DNA of 64,000 nt from an uncultured Bryobacterales bacterium (GTDB lineage Bacteria > Acidobacteriota > Terriglobia > Bryobacterales > UBA6623). This document shows, piece by piece, positions 53,300 through 63,097 of this stretch (within the stretch, counting starts at the first letter, position 1; each line of letters starts with the position of its first letter). The notes beneath the pieces were generated by a model. It was given only the letters and a program-made list of their open reading frames with translations. It had not been told where the DNA came from and searched no databases. The position numbers and the translations under genes are program-made. Location of the stretch: NCBI GenBank assembly GCA_951813605.1, contig OX638379.1:434001-498000 (forward strand), written 5' to 3'.

Positions 53300-54550
53300 T
53301 CAGCCGTCTAGGAACAGCGGCTGGATGTGCCTTACAAACAGATTCTCAGTGACATTCCTCGAGATTGTTTCCTCGCATTCGCTCAGCATGCCCAGATAGC
53401 GGTCACCCATCTTCGCAGCGATCTTATACCCGACGTGCAACAGCTGGCGGACATCCGCGTTGAATTCCGGGCAGCTCTGGTCGTGCCGCAGCGCAGCCGT
53501 GTACTGAGAGGACTCCCACCCATGGACCTCCGACGGCGATGGCAGGCGATCCGGATCGATGTCGATTACGGCAAGGTAGGGTGCGCACAGGGCCTCGCGC
53601 GCGCCGTGGGCCTGATCGTACACTTGCTTTGCAAGTTGCAGTCCGGCCCCTCCGGCCTCGGCGAGGCCTATGAGTTCCTCGAGCCAATTCGTACCGGCAG
53701 TCTTCACATGCACGCCAGCGTCAAACCGCCTCGTTCCCTCGCGGATTGCATCGTAGATCGAGAATTTGTCCGAGCCGGAATGCACGCTCAGCTTCAGGCC
53801 CTCGGGCAGCCCGTAGGCTGCGACAGCGTGCCGGATCACGGCGATGTCGTCAGCGAATTCCTTCGCGAACTGGATCTGGTCGCCGACGTAGTCCACTCCC
53901 TTGTTAAAGCGTCCGGTAAACTTCGGGGCGATCGTCTGAATGGGTATCCCCTCGTCGGCGATTGCCGCGAGGATCACTAGCAGCTCGGCCGGAGTCTGGG
54001 GGTTGTCCGTCTCGTCCATCGAGACTTCCGTGATGAAGTTCCCGCGCCCCTTGGAAGATTCGATGTGACGGTAGATGCTCCCCGCTTCCTGAACCGCGAA
54101 TAGGAACTGCTCGGCACACTGCCTGACGCTGTCTCGCGTGCTTGTGAACGGCTCGTGGATCCCGTCGATCTGGATCGTGCCCAGGAGCTCGGGATGCGAG
54201 CTGATCAGATTGTCGACCGCAGACGCTTCCGCAGCTCGCCCGATCGCATATGCGACATCGAGAGTGAAAAAGTCACTCGTTCCAAGGTATCCGTCGACGG
54301 TATCCAGGTTGATGTGGTCGGCGTCGACGTAGTAGGGCTTGGGCCATTTCAGTTCTCGCACGGCCCGGTCCGCAGCCTCGCGCACCGTGGGCGGCTCCGT
54401 GCCGACGATCAGGTGCTCGCGGTGGGACTTATTCCAGGTCGGAATCACCTCCACACCCTGTTCCAAGGCCATCATGCAGGCGCGCAACTGGGGCTCTGCC
54501 TGCTGGGCGAAGCGGTCGCCGACTCCGAAGGTATACTTCTGAATTCGCAT
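53300..54550 (-). CDS. uxaE: Tagaturonate/fructuronate epimerase
   Basis: A 416-residue protein matching the UxaE family, which epimerises tagaturonate to fructuronate at C3 so that galacturonate can enter the fructuronate route. Recognised stretches: YTFGVGDRFAQQAEPQLRA, VIPTWNKSHREHLIVG, PYYVDADHINLDTVDGYL, FFTLDVAYAIG, ITEVSMDETDNPQTP, IAPKFTGRFNKGVDYVGD, LSVHSGSDKFSIY and HVKTAGTNWLEEL. With uxaC on the same strand it covers the first two galacturonate steps. It follows no uxaC directly; the GCS2/formylglutamate-hydrolase pair and the sigma operon lie between. Confidence 0.9.
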   Translation of the reverse strand: MRIQKYTFGVGDRFAQQAEPQLRACMMALEQGVEVIPTWNKSHREHLIVGTEPPTVREAADRAVRELKWPKPYYVDADHINLDTVDGYLGTSDFFTLDVAYAIGRAAEASAVDNLISSHPELLGTIQIDGIHEPFTSTRDSVRQCAEQFLFAVQEAGSIYRHIESSKGRGNFITEVSMDETDNPQTPAELLVILAAIADEGIPIQTIAPKFTGRFNKGVDYVGDQIQFAKEFADDIAVIRHAVAAYGLPEGLKLSVHSGSDKFSIYDAIREGTRRFDAGVHVKTAGTNWLEELIGLAEAGGAGLQLAKQVYDQAHGAREALCAPYLAVIDIDPDRLPSPSEVHGWESSQYTAALRHDQSCPEFNADVRQLLHVGYKIAAKMGDRYLGMLSECEETISRNVTENLFVRHIQPLFLDG

Positions 54551-54803
54551 ATCCGTGGCGCTGCGTCGCGAAAGGCTGACAGTTTATGACTGGATGCAGG
54601 CGACCATACTCATCTTAGCGAAAGGTGCCGCACCTCTCGCGTCGGGTTTGCTCGGTACTACGCGCAGACATGGTCGATCCCGCAGGAGCCAAACGGACCT
54701 CCCTTGGACGCTGAAAATTCCCACTGCGCAGAAGTCTGGACTGACAGCCCCGTTGCGTGTCTCAGGTTGCGGATTCCCAGATGAACCGGTCGAATGAGGA
54801 ACG

Positions 54804-55991
54804 CTAGAAGCCCGGCTTCCGAGACCAGACGATTTGGCAAGGGGCCCGGAATCTGGCAGCTTCGCGGCGATAGCCGTCTCGGGCATCCATCAAGCTCTGG
54901 CGAATCCTTGGAATTGAAGCGAGGAAGATCGCATCTGGTTGGTGAACGATGACCCGTCGGCCGCGGTGAATCATTCCGATCTTCTTGTCATCGAGGCGCA
55001 TCTGCCCCTGCCGCGCTCGGTTCTTCATCCATGCGGCTTGGGTACTCTCCGACAACATCCTCGGTAAGCGCCAACTTCGCGAGAGAGTCTAGGATGCTGC
55101 GAATCGCCAGGCGGCTCTTGCACATCAGGTCGTAGCTTCGTCCCCCGTTCATCGGCCCGAGATCCGCGGGGTTTTCTTGGCGGAGTTCTTGCTCGTATGT
55201 CCGGGAGGACCCGCCAACACACCTGTTCGGACGGGGTATCTGCGGCTTCCTTCTGCCTCTGCCTACCTTCCCTCGGGTCACCGAAATCCCAGCCGAACCC
55301 CTAATGCGGGCCTGTTCTATGATCCTCTGATGCCCCGGAACCACTGGATAGACAGGATTTCCGAAGGCGCCTGCGGCGAGGGCGGTCCATTCCGAATCGA
55401 AGTCGGCGATGCTAGAGCGGTCGGAGAAAACGACGATCATTTCCGACGCGTTCGCGCCGCGTCTGCGGCTTCCACGATCAACTCGAAAATGCGAGTCTGG
55501 CCGTCTTCCGCTGCGTATGCAAGCTCATGAGCGTTTCGAATCCTAGCGAGGTTGTTGGTAGGTCCCGCGAGGCGTGTGAGCTTGAGCGCGAATCCGTCGA
55601 ACGAGACTTGGGCGTTCTTGCTGAGACCCTCCTGCAAGCTCGCCCGTATCGTCTCCATGTTGAGCAATCCCGGCCTCATCACGCTGTGGCTGACATCCAG
55701 CATGAAGACGATTTCGACGCGCACGCTGCGCCAATTGGCGGCAGCTCCGTCCGGACCGGCTGGACCCTCGACGAACGCTATGTCCTTCTCCACCCGGTTT
55801 TCGAGCGGGGCGAATGCTACCTTGCCAAGGCCGCCAATCGCAGTCTTGTCCTTGTAGAGGTGCAAGGGCAGGACAACTAGGTTCGACTCGGTCGGGATGA
55901 TCAAGCCGCCGTCTTCTTCCAAAGCGTCCCGCGATTGGGCGGCGGCCAGACCCGCCACTGGTAACATCCCTGCAAAGACTCGACAGGGCAT
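54804..55991 (-). pseudogene. Frameshifted acidobacterial VWFA-domain protein
   Basis: Three minus-strand frames join into one VWFA protein of ~395 residues. The first (55991-55437) has a short export signal (MPCRVFAGMLPVAGLAAAQ), LVVLPLHLYKDKTAIGGLGKVAFA, VEIVFMLDVSHSVMRPGLL and ends DAARTRRK. There a one-base loss (AAATGA) moves to the second frame, which continues MIVVFSDRSSIADFDSEWTALAAGAFGNP. Near 55030 an opposite shift returns to the first frame, which ends QMRLDDKKIGMIHRGRRVIVHQ and a short tail. Conserved residues on both sides of each shift show a single gene broken at least twice, or two sequencing errors. Intact members are exported proteins of unknown role. Confidence 0.75.
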
Positions 55992-56237
55992 AAGCGTTTT
56001 GACCCACGGGCCGGGCTGGTGGGTGCGCCTTCAAGAAACAGCAAGAATGCGCTGTTGTTGGCCCTTGTCAGCGAGACAGTGAGTGCGAACTCTCGCCGGC
56101 CGAGGAACGCCTGGCGGCCAGGCCTGTTGTTCGTATGAGCGTTTGGCCGATGCCTGCGGTCCGGGCAGCGTTAGCCCTCGCAGCAGGCGCGCCCTTCGAT
56201 CGCTAGGCGCGAAAGCCGCCCGCAGCGGATGTTCGTT

Positions 56238-57494
56238 CTACGAAAATACCCCAAGGGGCTGGAAATCGCCCTTCAGGATCGGATTCGTATTGGAGTGTCC
56301 CATCCATTCGGCGATCATCGTCGCGTACACCCGCCGAAAGTCCGTGGTCATTTTCAGATTGCCGTTGTCAGTGTCGCCAAGGCTTGGAGGCACGCCGTAG
56401 AAACCGCCCCGAACGCCCGATCCCACGAGGAACATCGGTCCCGCCGTGCCGTGGTCTGTCCCTTCGCTGGCATTTTCTGCGATGCGACGGCCGAATTCGG
56501 TGAAGATCATGACTGCCACGTCGTCACCGCGGCCGATGCGTTTCACGTCCTCGATGAATCCACGCACCGCGTCCGCTGTGTACATCAGCAGGCGGCTGTG
56601 AAGGTCCGCTTGATGCACGTGTGTGTCGAACGAGTTACCGCGATACGCTACGTAGTAGACACGTGTTGGCAGCCCTGCGGCGACGAGCGCCGCGACTTTG
56701 CGAAGGTCGGCTGCCAGCCCGCCCCCGATGCCGTAGTCGACAGGCGTGCTGTACGACTGCCAGGCGTCGCGGACAAGGGCTCCGCTTTCGACTGCGTTGC
56801 TGGCGGTCGAACGAAGGAATTCCAGCGAAGGGTTCTCCGACTCAGCCGCGAGATCGTAGGCTGCCAACGCCCGCTTCTCCGCATCGCTTCCCAGTCGACG
56901 GAGCTGGAACGGGTCGTCGAAGACGAGGGGCGAATGCACTTCTCCTCGCACCGCCAGGGATTGCGCGCTCGCGATATTCACGATCGCGTTAGCCGTGTCC
57001 GCGGGAGCGTAGGCGTCGGCGAAGCGCCCGACCCACCCAAGAGGCTCGCCCGCGTTCGGAACGGCCGTGTGCCAGAAGCCCATCGAAGCGAAGTGCGACA
57101 GGCTCGGGTTGGGGTACCCGCAGCCCTCGACCACGGCCATCAAGCCGTCCTTGTAGAGGCGTTCGAAGCCCACGAGTGAGGGATGGAGCCCGGCCTCGTC
57201 TGTGAGTTGGATCGCGTCACCCTTGCGGATTCCGAGGGACGGTCGCACCCGGTAGTATTCATCGTTCCGGTACGGCACGATCGTGTTTAGGCCGTCGTTG
57301 CCACCCGTGAGCTCGACCACGACCAGGACCCGCTGGGAGTGCTTTTCCTGGTTTCCATCCTCGGCTTCGGCTGCGAGTGCGGTCGCCGTGCGCCCTAGTA
57401 CGGGGGGAAGGGCCAAGGGCACTCCGATTCCGTACAGCCCGCGACGCAGGAATTCGCGGCGCGAGCGTCCTTTAGAAAGTTGGCGAAATTGCAT
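56238..57494 (-). CDS. DUF1501-family Tat-exported protein
   Basis: A 418-residue DUF1501 protein with a twin-arginine signal (KGRSRREFLRRGLYGIGVPLALPPVLG). Family motifs: VLVVVELTGGNDGLNTIVPY, GLHPSLVGFERLYKDGLMAVVEGCGYPNPSLSHFASMGFWH, FDTHVHQADLHSRLL, VAVMIFTEFGRRIAEN and GTDHGTAGPMFLVG, the last giving the alkaline-phosphatase-like metal site. It starts 4 bases before the end of the DUF1800 gene's neighbourhood, that is, its start is just downstream of the DUF1800 stop, so the two form an operon. The pair is widely conserved but its function is unproven. Confidence 0.93.
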   Translation of the reverse strand: MQFRQLSKGRSRREFLRRGLYGIGVPLALPPVLGRTATALAAEAEDGNQEKHSQRVLVVVELTGGNDGLNTIVPYRNDEYYRVRPSLGIRKGDAIQLTDEAGLHPSLVGFERLYKDGLMAVVEGCGYPNPSLSHFASMGFWHTAVPNAGEPLGWVGRFADAYAPADTANAIVNIASAQSLAVRGEVHSPLVFDDPFQLRRLGSDAEKRALAAYDLAAESENPSLEFLRSTASNAVESGALVRDAWQSYSTPVDYGIGGGLAADLRKVAALVAAGLPTRVYYVAYRGNSFDTHVHQADLHSRLLMYTADAVRGFIEDVKRIGRGDDVAVMIFTEFGRRIAENASEGTDHGTAGPMFLVGSGVRGGFYGVPPSLGDTDNGNLKMTTDFRRVYATMIAEWMGHSNTNPILKGDFQPLGVFS

Positions 57495-57498
57495 GTCG

Positions 57499-59334
57499 TT
57501 ACCCCAGCTGGTATTCGGGAGAGCACAGGACGAGATAGAGGACGCTGCGCAGCCCGTCCTCTAGCGTGGGCGAGGCAGCCTTGAGTTCGCCGAGACCGAC
57601 GTGCTCCTCGAGCAGTTCCATCAGCCGCTTCCTGTCCCCTTCGCCGAGCGGCGTGCGCAAGAATCGAGTCAAGAGATGGTCGACGGCATCGGCAGGGGTG
57701 TCCGCCCCTGCCGCCTGCACCATCGAGACCAAGCTGAAATCCGAAGCGTGTCGAGGCACGAGCTTGACCCTCTCGAATGCCATCACGTAGCCCCGGTAAC
57801 CTCCGTATCGCGTGTTGTAGTCCTCGTCCGCATCTGCGAGCATGCTTGCCCCGGAATCGCCGGCTCGAGTGGCGTTGGTGATGTTCATTCCCCGCGCGAG
57901 GCGCTCCTCCACCTTGCGATAGATGCTCGGCAAGCGTCGGTCTGGGCGGCCGAATTCTGCCGGGGTCGGTGCGAATAGGACACTGCGCATCGCGTTGCCC
58001 CGGTCGAGCAACGTCGCCGGCGTGATCCAAGTTCGGCCTCCCGACCACCCAGCCACGTTCGGCGGGTAGAGTAGCGCCTGCCCCAGGCGCCCGGTCAGCA
58101 GGTTGAAATCCGGGACCGTTGGGGCCTCGTCGAGGCCGAGCTTGCGGTATGTCGACACGAACAGATGGACGGGACTCTTGATCTGCGTAGCTACGGACGG
58201 CCGGCTGTAGAAGTCCCGCGAGAGGAAGATGGCCTTCAGGAGCGGTTTCAATTCGTACCGTGCTTCGCGGAATAGTGTCCCCAGCTTCACGCGGGTCGGA
58301 TCCGACGGATTCTCCCGCACCAAGAACCGGTAGAGTTTCGAGGCGATGAATTCCGCGGTCACGGGCTGGGCGAGGACAATGTCGACAACCTCCTCGCCTC
58401 CGAAGTTCCCTTTGTGACCGAGAAACTCCTTGGGTCCGTCATCATGGCTTTCCGCGTCGAGACGGAATGCGAGCACGTCATTGGTCCAACCGGTAAATGC
58501 ACGCGAGGCCTCGCGAATGTCGCGTTCCGTGTAGTTGCCCATGCCCATCGTGAACAGCTCCAGCAGCTCGCGTCCGAAATTCTCGTTGGGATGGTCCTTG
58601 ACGTTCTGGCCGTTGTCCAAATAGACGAGCATCGCCGGGTCACGCATGATTCCCATCAGCAGGTCACGGAAGTTTCCGGTCGCCCGCTCCCGCAACATGC
58701 GATTCTGGGCGAGCAGCATCCGGTAGTCCCGCACCTTGCTCTCCGAAGTAGCGAAGTGCCCATGCCAGAAGAGAGTCATCTTCTCTTCGAGCGGTCGCGG
58801 AGTCTTCACCATGCGATCCGCCCACCACAGCGCCAGCCGCTTAGTTTCTAGAACATTGGCCCTCAGTCCGTAGAAGAACTTGTCTACAACTGGTTGGAGC
58901 CGCCTAGACGATCCTTCCGGCAATACTTCCACGCCGAGCGCCGAACCGTGGGTCCGCGCGACTCTCACGGTTTCCGCGCGACTCGGCGGGAACGGGTCCA
59001 TACCCGGGTCCCACAGGCCCGACTCCTCGAAATCCGCCAGACCCGAAGAGTCAATGCGGTCGTAGTCGACAATGTGATCCACGGCCTCTTCCAGAGGCAT
59101 TGCGGCGATCTCTTGGATTTCGCGGGGCGTTCCTCCGAAGGCCGCACGCTCGAGCAGGTGGGCCGCGCGCTCATAGTTCCAGTCGCTGGCGCTGATCGGT
59201 CGCAGGTCATCGACCCATTCCTGAGGCGGTCGGGAAGCCGGTTCGCACAGCAACGGCACGGGGAGCAGCAAGGCGACTAAGTGTACTTGCCCCGGCCAGG
59301 GCAGACGAATACGATTCCTGTGCCACGATTTCAT
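57499..59334 (-). CDS. DUF1800-family exported protein
   Basis: A 611-residue DUF1800 protein with signal peptide (hydrophobic VHLVALLLPVPLL). Motifs: AAHLLERAAFGGTPREIQEIA, LALWWADRMVKTPRPLEEKMTLFWHGHFATSESKV, QNRMLRERATGNFRDLLMGIMRDPAMLVYLDN, NFGRELLELFTMGMGNYTERDIREASRAFTGW, and QIKSPVHLFVSTYRKLG near the C-terminus, followed by NVAGWSGGRTWI. The start at 59334 opens the signal; the frame continues 28 codons upstream without support. It lies 4 bases ahead of the DUF1501 gene. Confidence 0.93.
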   Translation of the reverse strand: MKSWHRNRIRLPWPGQVHLVALLLPVPLLCEPASRPPQEWVDDLRPISASDWNYERAAHLLERAAFGGTPREIQEIAAMPLEEAVDHIVDYDRIDSSGLADFEESGLWDPGMDPFPPSRAETVRVARTHGSALGVEVLPEGSSRRLQPVVDKFFYGLRANVLETKRLALWWADRMVKTPRPLEEKMTLFWHGHFATSESKVRDYRMLLAQNRMLRERATGNFRDLLMGIMRDPAMLVYLDNGQNVKDHPNENFGRELLELFTMGMGNYTERDIREASRAFTGWTNDVLAFRLDAESHDDGPKEFLGHKGNFGGEEVVDIVLAQPVTAEFIASKLYRFLVRENPSDPTRVKLGTLFREARYELKPLLKAIFLSRDFYSRPSVATQIKSPVHLFVSTYRKLGLDEAPTVPDFNLLTGRLGQALLYPPNVAGWSGGRTWITPATLLDRGNAMRSVLFAPTPAEFGRPDRRLPSIYRKVEERLARGMNITNATRAGDSGASMLADADEDYNTRYGGYRGYVMAFERVKLVPRHASDFSLVSMVQAAGADTPADAVDHLLTRFLRTPLGEGDRKRLMELLEEHVGLGELKAASPTLEDGLRSVLYLVLCSPEYQLG

Positions 59335-59898
59335 TCGCTGGATTCCGGATTTCGGTCGGGTCTTGGCAGAGCCAAATGCCCCGGGTGACCTGCACAGCGG
59401 CCAACATCGCGGGAACACGGCTAGCAGCTCTCCCGGTCAATCCAATGCTATCCCACCAAGTACGGCCGGCGACCGCGAGCACCGGGCACACTCAGGTATT
59501 TGGGCTGATTTGACCGCAAGTGGAAGCGTTTGCCCAGCCGGACCCCGAACCCGCCTCCTGCCTTCGATGGACGATTCATAGCGAATCGGTTTAACGAAGG
59601 GTTCGCGAAGCAGTACAGTAATCCTGTCTCTTGCTTACAAAGCAACAAGGCCAATTCGAGGGGGCCAGGCACCGACACGGCTTCCGCAGAAAGCGATGTT
59701 GCCAGGATATAGGGTTTGTGGAGGTGTCGCCTTGGAACTGTCTTCGTCTCAGCTGCGTCACGCGACACAAGCCCCCCGGCTTGATTAGGATGCGAAGGCA
59801 GGTAACGCCATTCGGGGCCGGTGCCACCTTGTCTCCATTCGAGAACGAAAATAGGACGGCTCCTAGTCAGATTGTCGGCCTAGAGGAGGCGCAGGTCT
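59335..59898. other. Divergent intergenic region
   Basis: 564 bases between the DUF1800 gene and the CoA-transferase gene. Only short frames without family or composition support. No clear operator was seen. Confidence 0.4.
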
Positions 59899-61086
59899 AT
59901 GCCTGGGGTGCTTGAGGGAATCCGCGTCGTCGATTTCGGTCGTTATATCGCGGGACCGTGGTGTGCTGGCCTGCTAGGTGATTTCGGAGCCGAGGTGATC
60001 CGCGTCGAAAAGGTGGATGGAGGCGAGGATCGATTTATCTGCAAGGTCAGCGAAGCAGACGCCAGCGGCGCGATGTTTCTTCAGGTCAATCGCAACAAGA
60101 GGTGCCTCACCCTCGACCCAAGAAGCCAAGAGGGACGGGAGGTCCAGCGTCGGCTGGTTGCTACGGCGGACATCGTGGTAGCCAACATGCCGCAGAGGGC
60201 ACTTGAAATGCTCGGGATCGACTACGACTCGCTCTCCAAGATCAAGCCCAACATCATCCTCGTGTCGAATACGTGCTTCGGCCCGGCAGGGCCGTATGCG
60301 CAAAAGCTGGGATTCGACGGCCTTGCGCAGGCCATGTGCGGAAACATGCATCTAACCGGCGACCCCGACACGTCGATGAAGTCCTATTCGCCGTGGGTAG
60401 ACTTTGGTACCGCGACCCTATGCGCACTCGGAGCAGTTATCGCATTAATGGCTCGCCATCGGACCGGCAAGGGTCAAGAGGTACAGGGCGCGTTGCTAGC
60501 CACGGCGCTAATGACTGCGAGTCCGTCGCTCATCGAGCAAGCCGTCAACCGGCCGAATCGAATGGCCACTGGCAACCGGGGCCAGTTGAACGCTCCGTCC
60601 GATGTCTTCGCGACACGGGACGGCCACATTATGATCCTAGTCAGCGGGGGGCCGATGTATCGCCGGTGGGCGAAGCTTGTTGGCGAATTGCACTGGCTTG
60701 AGGACGAACGGTTTCAAACCGACGACTCGCGTGGGGAGCACGGCGAGATCTTCAGCGCTCGCATGGCCGATTGGTGCGCTGAGCGAACCACGGACCAGGC
60801 CCTTTCCGAACTCGAGGCGGCGCGTGTGCCGGCGGGACCTGTCTACACTCCGCAGCAGGCGTTGGAGGACCCCCAGGTGACCGAGGGAGGATTCCTCGAG
60901 GATGTGGAATATCCCGGTGCTCCCAGGATGCCCCCGCTCGTGTCCACGCCGGTGCGGCTGCTCGGAAGTCCCGGCGAGATTCGCTCCCGCGCCCCGCTGC
61001 TCGGAGAACACACCGACGAAATACTCAGAGAACTCGGATATAGTGACCAAGACACTGAGAATTTGCGCGCGGCACGGGTTGTCTAG
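59899..61086 (+). CDS. Class III (CaiB/BaiF-type) CoA-transferase
   Basis: A 395-residue family III CoA-transferase, which moves CoA between carboxylates. The start reads LEGIRVVDFGRYIAGPWCAGLLGDFGAEVIRVEKVDGGED, then FLQVNRNKRCLTLD, MPQRALEMLGIDYDSLSKIKPNIILVSNTCFGPAGP. The catalytic aspartate is Asp168 in SPWVDFGTATLCALG. GKGQEV and AGPVYTPQQALEDPQV are further signatures. GAGGAGG lies about 9 bases before the ATG. The substrate (for example a short acyl or aromatic acid) cannot be told and no acyl-CoA genes are adjacent. Confidence 0.94.
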   Translation: MPGVLEGIRVVDFGRYIAGPWCAGLLGDFGAEVIRVEKVDGGEDRFICKVSEADASGAMFLQVNRNKRCLTLDPRSQEGREVQRRLVATADIVVANMPQRALEMLGIDYDSLSKIKPNIILVSNTCFGPAGPYAQKLGFDGLAQAMCGNMHLTGDPDTSMKSYSPWVDFGTATLCALGAVIALMARHRTGKGQEVQGALLATALMTASPSLIEQAVNRPNRMATGNRGQLNAPSDVFATRDGHIMILVSGGPMYRRWAKLVGELHWLEDERFQTDDSRGEHGEIFSARMADWCAERTTDQALSELEAARVPAGPVYTPQQALEDPQVTEGGFLEDVEYPGAPRMPPLVSTPVRLLGSPGEIRSRAPLLGEHTDEILRELGYSDQDTENLRAARVV

Positions 61087-61416
61087 GGGCTGTCCGAACA
61101 TCCGAGATACCGCCCAACAGAACGGGGAAGCCAACGACGGCGCGGGTTTTGGCTGGGAGCTTCGTACATAGTCCCCTGAGCTAGGTCGCGGCACCCGCGC
61201 CGGGAGGTGCGCCTCGCGAGTTCGGGTTCTGAGCGGCCGGGTCCCGGATGGTATGCTCGCCGGCCTTCGAGCGGTCCCGGGATGAAACTAGCGTTAATTT
61301 CGGCGGTCGGACGCGCAGTTCACTCAACGCCACCTTCGATCACTTCCCTACGCGACCTGCCTCGAGGCGTCGCGTGGGTGCGATGGCAGTGCAAATCAAC
61401 GCTGGTGGCCGGGTGC
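61087..61416. other. Intergenic region between convergent genes
   Basis: 330 bases between the CoA-transferase and hisS ends. No gene or terminator-like hairpin with a U-run was recognised. Confidence 0.4.
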
Positions 61417-62832
61417 TCAGGGAGTGCCACGCAGCATCCGACGGAGCGTTTCGGCGATCTCGCTGCGCCGCACTGTACGCTGGCCAAAGCGAGCCGCCTT
61501 CCATTGATCCTTCCCCCTAACTGCCTCTCCTTTTTCTCGGGCTACCGCCATCTGCTTGACAGTGACGACGCCCCGCTCGGCTTCATTGCTTCCCAAAAGG
61601 ACCGTGTAAGGTATCCCAAGCTTGTCGGCGCGCTTTAGCTGCTTGCCGAGCCGTCCTGTCCCTACATGGACCTCCGTGCGAATGCCGGCTCTGCGCAACT
61701 CGAAGGCAATCGACATGCATTCCTGGCTTAGGTTCTCGTCCATGACTGTAACGAGCACCTGCGCTGGGGTCTTAACACTGTCAACCTTCCCGATTGTCTC
61801 CAAGGCAGCGAGCAAGCGGTCCACGCCCATGGAAGCTCCCGTCGCCGGCAGAGGAGGACCGCCGAATCGAGTTACCAAGTTGTCGTAGCGTCCGCCTCCG
61901 AAGACCGAGCCAAATTCTGGCGCATTCAATAGCACCGCCTCGAAGACAGGACCTGTGTAATACGCCAGTCCCCTGGCTATGCTGACGTCAAGCGCGATTC
62001 GATCACTGTGATAGCCCAGGCCGTCCAGGCTCGAGGAAATGCTGCCGATCACCTCGAGCTGTTCTGCGACGCCCTCAGTGTCGGCGAACAGATCCCCGAG
62101 CTGCTTGAGGACGTCGGATCGCGTATCCCCTCTGATAGAAAGGAATTGCTCGATCACAGCGACTTGTTCCCCGGTCAGGCCAACCCCCCGAATTGGATCC
62201 CCTGACCTGTCGACATAGCCCGAGGTCAGTTCGAGCCGAACCCGCTTCAGCCCGATCTTGTCTAGCTTATCGAGGACTCGGAACACGTCTGTGGCGAGTT
62301 CCTCCGCAATCTCCGCTCGCTTCAGCAACAGGTTGAGGATCTCCCTGCTAGAGAATCTGACCAGGTAAGGCTCGGCACCGACAGCGGTCAGCGAATCGCA
62401 GATCGCCGCGAGAATCTCTATGTCGGCTCGACCGCAGGGAGCCCCCACGGCGTCGAGGTCGAATTGCGTGAACTGCCGATAGCGCCCCGGGTCCGGCTTG
62501 TCGGCCCGCCAGACTTGCGAGACTTGGTAGCGCCTGAAGGGCAACTGGATCCCGGCATGCTGGCTCACGACTCGCGAGAGTGGCACTGTGAGGTCGAAGC
62601 GTAGCCCCAGTGGCTCCTTCTCGGGGCTAGAGACGCGGAAAATGGATTGTTGCGCTTCTTGTCCCGCGGATCCGGAGAGCACGTCTAAGTATTCGATCGC
62701 CGGGGTGTCAAGCGGTGAGAATCCATACGTCTCGTAGACGCCTCGCACCGCTTCGATAAGGCGCTGCCGCGCCATCATCGCTTCGGGAAGCAAATCGCGC
62801 AATCCGCGAGATAGGCGAGGCTTGATGCTCAT
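61417..62832 (-). CDS. hisS: Histidyl-tRNA synthetase
   Basis: A 471-residue class II synthetase. Motif 1 region and start: RGLRDLLPEAMMARQRLIEAVRGVYETYGF; motif 2: FRRYQVSQVWRADKPDPGRYRQFTQFDLDAVG; histidine-specific GLAYYTGPVFEAV and PEFGSVFGGGRYDNLV; motif 3 region GASMGVDRLLAAL. The C-terminal anticodon-binding domain has VLVTVMDENLSQECMSIAFELRRAGI and GIPYTVLLGSNEAERGVVTVK. It is somewhat longer than the E. coli enzyme (424 residues) because of insertions near 200-260. Confidence 0.97.
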   Translation of the reverse strand: MSIKPRLSRGLRDLLPEAMMARQRLIEAVRGVYETYGFSPLDTPAIEYLDVLSGSAGQEAQQSIFRVSSPEKEPLGLRFDLTVPLSRVVSQHAGIQLPFRRYQVSQVWRADKPDPGRYRQFTQFDLDAVGAPCGRADIEILAAICDSLTAVGAEPYLVRFSSREILNLLLKRAEIAEELATDVFRVLDKLDKIGLKRVRLELTSGYVDRSGDPIRGVGLTGEQVAVIEQFLSIRGDTRSDVLKQLGDLFADTEGVAEQLEVIGSISSSLDGLGYHSDRIALDVSIARGLAYYTGPVFEAVLLNAPEFGSVFGGGRYDNLVTRFGGPPLPATGASMGVDRLLAALETIGKVDSVKTPAQVLVTVMDENLSQECMSIAFELRRAGIRTEVHVGTGRLGKQLKRADKLGIPYTVLLGSNEAERGVVTVKQMAVAREKGEAVRGKDQWKAARFGQRTVRRSEIAETLRRMLRGTP

Positions 62833-63097
62833 ATGCCCAAAAGTTCAACGATATCACGAGCTTTCGGACCGCTAGGCTGCTTGCTGGGAGCCTAGTCGCA
62901 AACGGCTACTCGCCGCGAGCTGCCGTCCGTCGGTGGACGAGCGAGAGCTTGGCTAGTCCAGTCTCTTTGCCTGCTTGGAAGCAACTTCCAGCGGTCTCGA
63001 ACTGATGTGGGCTAACTTGAGAACAAATGGCCCAATTCTGCCCAGGGCGGTAACCAGATGGCCATCGGAATTCGCCTATTACGCAGAGGATTAGCTC

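Noticed and set aside
56229..57179. A 316-codon plus-strand frame opposite the DUF1501 gene
   Set aside because: Antisense shadow; the DUF1501 frame has clear motifs and a Tat signal.
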